Assembly: GCA_034509495.1 (NCBI GenBank)
Contig: CM067509.1
Location: 11,299,647-11,363,646, forward strand
Length of the DNA: 64,000 nucleotides
Reading direction: 5' to 3'
DNA from: Acestrorhynchus altus
Taxonomy: Eukaryota; Chordata; Actinopteri; Characiformes; Acestrorhynchidae
A program made the position numbers and the translations under genes. Of this stretch, positions 61,375-64,000 are shown piece by piece (the first letter of the stretch is position 1; every line of letters starts with the position of its first letter). The notes below the pieces were generated by a model. That model was not told the DNA's origin. It was given only the letters and a program-made list of their open reading frames with translations, and made no database searches.

Positions 61375-62309
61375 TATATATATATATATAAAATTTGTTT
61401 GTTGGACTGATACGAGTGAATCAGAGGTCTTAGAAGTATGAGCCAAACAATCCCAAATACATTCAGTGATGTTGAGGTCTGGCCTGGTCTGAATGATTCT
61501 GAATGTTCAGATAAATATTCTGAAAACAGCAGCATCTTTTTTTTTCTGGATCAGCCACTAATCCTTTCAGTCGCTGAGATCTTCATGCAGTAAAAGGATG
61601 AAACTCCTGTTTATTCAATTGGAGTCTCCCTTTCTTATGCAATTCCTAATATTTAATATCCTCAGAAATGTCTCATGAAATATGAATAACTGGTACTTAA
61701 TGGCCCTTTTGTCTGGAAATTAAATGAATGGTAGTTTCTGGGTTTGCCATCATCTGGTACTGTACAATCATTTTCATATAACACTTTTAGGATGTTCATT
61801 TTAAGATTCATTCTTAACGTCACACAGCTCTAATTTTACAACAGTCTGCAGCTCCATTCATCACTATGACCACACCAGAAAGCTTTCTTTCTTTTTATTC
61901 AACCCTTTTCTTGTTTCCAGCTAATTATTCATAACCTGTGTAGCTGTGGAGTCAAAACACATTAGAATCACTTCATACATTTTTCTGTAAATTTGGTTTG
62001 ACACTTTTGGAAACAGCGATTCTAAACTCTTGAGCTGCAGTGTCAGGATTTCAGCATGCTGCCCTTGGAAATGTGGCAGATTCTGTATGTCTTGTAAGGA
62101 ATTGAGCAGTGTGACTTCCACTCAGCGTGTCAGGGGACTGAGTGTGTCGGGTGTTGAGCTCCACTCTTAGATCAGACAAGTTCCCCTGGGTGTGAAGCTG
62201 CAGGGTTATCATGGATGGACAAGAGTCTGAGCAATCTGAGCCCTAGGGGACAACAAGAGCATATGTGTGTATGTGTGTGTGTGTTTGACAAAGTGAGAGA
62301 ATAATGCAC

Positions 62310-62457
62310 CAGTGCGCAGCCCGGACAGGTGTTTCCATTCTCGCAGTTCCTGGAACGAGAGTGCACTCCTCCACCACACTCAGCACTGCACTTGGACCAG
62401 GGTGACCATGAGGACCAGAAGATGGGCTGAGGACAGGATACCTTCTCATTACAGAAT
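62310..62457 (-). CDS. sema5b: sema5b exon: thrombospondin repeat 3
   Basis: The acceptor TCCCTCCAG and donor GCACTG|gtgcat bound 148 bases: one base completing an Arg codon (AG|A), then 49 codons ending in phase 0. It begins FCNEKVSCPQP, finishing TSR2, then IFWSSWSPWSKCSAECGGGV, HSRSRNCENGNTCPGCAL. This matches TSR3 of class-5 semaphorins, which is short and ends CxGC before EYQ. The donor choice is fixed by the join GCAL-EYQAC to the next exon; the donor gtgcat is weak. Confidence 0.94.
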
Positions 62458-62761
62458 CTGGAGGGAAAGAAGAAACACTCAGCACTGTGCCCTTGTCCCA
62501 CAAAACATAAAATAGAACACGGAACAATCGGTTCCCAAAAAAATAAAGAAATAAAGCCAAGCATTCATACAGCACTTCAACATCAAAGAGAAGCGACTGC
62601 TGAAACATGAGGAAAAATGGATCAGAGGTAATTCAAGATTTTGCAGTTACATCATTTCATGCAATCAAGTGTCAAACATCAGAAGAAAGTCTTATTCCAG
62701 CAGCTTCATTCATAGACGTATGAGCACACGGTGTGAGGGATGAAAGAACCCTGTCTCTCAC

Positions 62762-62905
62762 CTCTGTTCTCTGGCTTGGCCCACACACACTCGGCCACCG
62801 TGCCTGGGCGAGGGGTTGTTGCAGGAGCGCTGGCGCACCTCAAAGCCGATCTCACAGCTGGTACTGCACTGACCCCACGATGACCATGGTGTCCAGCCAC
62901 CATTC
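62762..62905 (-). CDS. sema5b: sema5b exon: thrombospondin repeat 2
   Basis: The acceptor TTGCATTAG and donor CAGAG|gtgaga bound 144 bases: one base, 47 codons, two bases. It reads NGGWTPWSSWGQCSTSCEIG, then FEVRQRSCNNPSPRHGGRVC and VGQAREQ. The human class-5 repeat NGGWTPWTSW...CGIGFQVRQRSCSNPTPRHGGRVCVGQ is the evident match. The CSTSCEIG core and RQRSC strand are typical of TSRs. This is the most 5' sema5b exon in the window; earlier exons are beyond base 64000. Confidence 0.96.
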
Positions 62906-63377
62906 CTAATGCAAACCACAGATAAGATCATTAAAAAGTTCAGACAATAAATACATTTATTTGATATGTAATATATTTATAATATAAATGTAGACGTATT
63001 CATATAATTCACTCTCTTAAAAAGCCTGGAACACCACATGGAGGAGCATAACAAAGCAATCCCTGCATGAACAAACTAACAATTTTAAAGGGCAGGCCTT
63101 TGTAATTTGTTTAGATTATATCAATAATAAATAGCTTTAATAACTCATGCTTCTTGTACTCCATCCTTGTTATAAGTTGTAGGTCACCTAGTTAAACCTG
63201 AATGACTGGATTAACTCTTAGAACCTTAGATTTGCAGTTTACGGGCAGTTACATGCTGTTTTCTATGCTTAATATCAAAAGGAACAGAGTAACCTTCAGA
63301 CATGAAGCACATTTCATAAACTATAAGACTATATAGTATATATATATAATTTATTAGTTATATATTTTATATATACA

Positions 63378-63438
<61 letters not shown>
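63378..63438. repeat. (TA)n microsatellite
   Basis: About 30 TA units in the sema5b intron. Confidence 0.97.
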
Positions 63439-63446
<8 letters not shown>

Positions 63447-63574
63447 AGTATGGCATATATACATGTACAAGTATGTACATTATATGTACCGAACAGATGT
63501 GCAGAATGTAGTATGCATGTGGAGGTAGCAGCAATACAGCTGAAAACGAAAACCAGCTGTACTGTATAGAATGG

Positions 63575-63715
63575 GCAAACAGTATTACTTAATTATAAAC
63601 GAATAACAACAGTAAACGAATACCAAACATTACTGAATAGAAATGAGCATACAGTATTACAGAATTATAAAACGAATACCAAACAGTACTGTACAGAATG
63701 AGCATACAGTATTAT
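63575..63715. repeat. short degenerate tandem repeat
   Basis: Three or so copies of a unit containing CAGTATTAC, AATTATAAACGAAT and CAAACA-type ends, about 60 bp apart. Boundaries are approximate. Confidence 0.5.
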
Positions 63716-64000
63716 GTTGGTGAATATGAATAAAGTGCAGTGATAGTGGGTGAGGGTGCAAAGATGCAGAAAGGCTCAATGCTGGGGGATCAGAATCAGA
63801 ATCACAATTAGTTTAATACTTTAATAATAAAGGGAAATTGCTCAGTCTTACAGCTGCACTCATCTATATAATGTAAAACAATAATAATAAAAAAGAAAAA
63901 AATCTGAGTAATATAAAGAATAAGTAAAATAAACACTTTGAAAAAACTCTTTGGAAATATATATATATATGTTAAATTACTTAATGGCTACCATAAAAAA

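Larger units (their letters stand above)
60467..61427. repeat. 30-bp perfect inverted repeat around a Tc1-like element
   Basis: 60467-60496 (begins CCTCTGATTCACTCGTATCA, ends GTCCAACAAA) is the exact reverse complement of 61398-61427. Between the arms are short AT-rich spacers and the complete Tc1-like element 60516-61374. Similarity stops outside the arms. The arms are not part of the element's own terminal repeats. Confidence 0.95.
40616..64000 (-). other. sema5b: sema5b gene, 3' half (nine exons, introns)
   Basis: Semaphorin-5B is a single-pass membrane guidance protein with an extracellular sema domain, PSI module and seven thrombospondin type-1 repeats (TSRs); it acts in axon guidance and cell-contact signalling. 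This window has nine exons on the minus strand (62905 down to 40616) with 1456 coding bases: TSR2 to the stop. Exon phases join without conflict: 2-2, 2-0, 0-1, 1-1, 1-1, 1-1, 1-1, 1-0, 0-stop. 5B is preferred over 5A because the tail has VIHPTTPNHLNYKG, TPKNEKYTPMEFK and QQTNVYTTTYYP, all 5B-type. The 5' half lies past base 64000; 62906-64000 is intron. Confidence 0.95.
62906..64000 (-). other. sema5b: sema5b intron upstream of TSR2 exon (partial)
   Basis: AT-rich intron sequence with a TA microsatellite at 63378-63438 and tandem-like near-repeats of an ACAGTATTACxxAATTATAAACGAATA unit in 63580-63720. No further exon was found before the window edge. Confidence 0.85.

Overview
The window is vertebrate nuclear DNA, almost certainly from a teleost fish and most likely an otophysan (characin/catfish-type). 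The reasons are spliced genes with GT-AG introns, long CA/TA microsatellites, several Tc1-like transposon families typical of fish, tRNA-derived SINEs, and a palindromic interspersed repeat that I associate with otophysan genomes. The species call is inference, since no search could be run. Most of the sequence is non-coding.

Two protein-coding genes are supported, and they face each other. On the left, + strand, the terminal coding exon of slc49a4 (also called dirc2, a lysosomal/vesicular major-facilitator-type transporter) lies at 5395-5510. It is preceded by its last intron (from base 1) and followed by 3' untranslated sequence. On the right, - strand, nine consecutive exons between 62905 and 40616 encode the C-terminal ~484 residues of semaphorin-5B (sema5b): thrombospondin type-1 repeats 2-7, a juxtamembrane linker, the single transmembrane helix and the complete cytoplasmic tail. 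All nine exons have GT-AG borders, compatible phases and no internal stop. The sema domain, PSI domain and TSR1 lie beyond base 64000. From memory, SLC49A4 and SEMA5B are also convergent neighbours on human 3q21.1, so this is conserved synteny.

The ~33 kb between the genes (about 7.1-40 kb) shows no convincing protein gene. It is a mosaic of decayed mobile elements: several Tc1/mariner families (some with recognisable transposase scraps), two hAT-like MITEs with degenerate 8-bp target duplications, copies of the palindromic family, tRNA-derived SINEs, other interspersed repeats and many microsatellites. Single-copy-looking stretches also occur and could be regulatory. The sema5b introns carry the same kinds of elements.

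The most unusual structures are: (i) a complete 859-bp Tc1-like element with an in-frame 94-codon mini-transposase, sitting inside a 30-bp perfect inverted repeat in a sema5b intron; (ii) a diverged tandem duplication just downstream of slc49a4; (iii) two diverged copies of an unclassified ~0.8-1 kb repeat 12.5 kb apart; and (iv) a splice-like 29-codon open segment at 11.6 kb that ends in a stop. No prokaryotic-type system, CRISPR array, rRNA or functional tRNA gene was seen.
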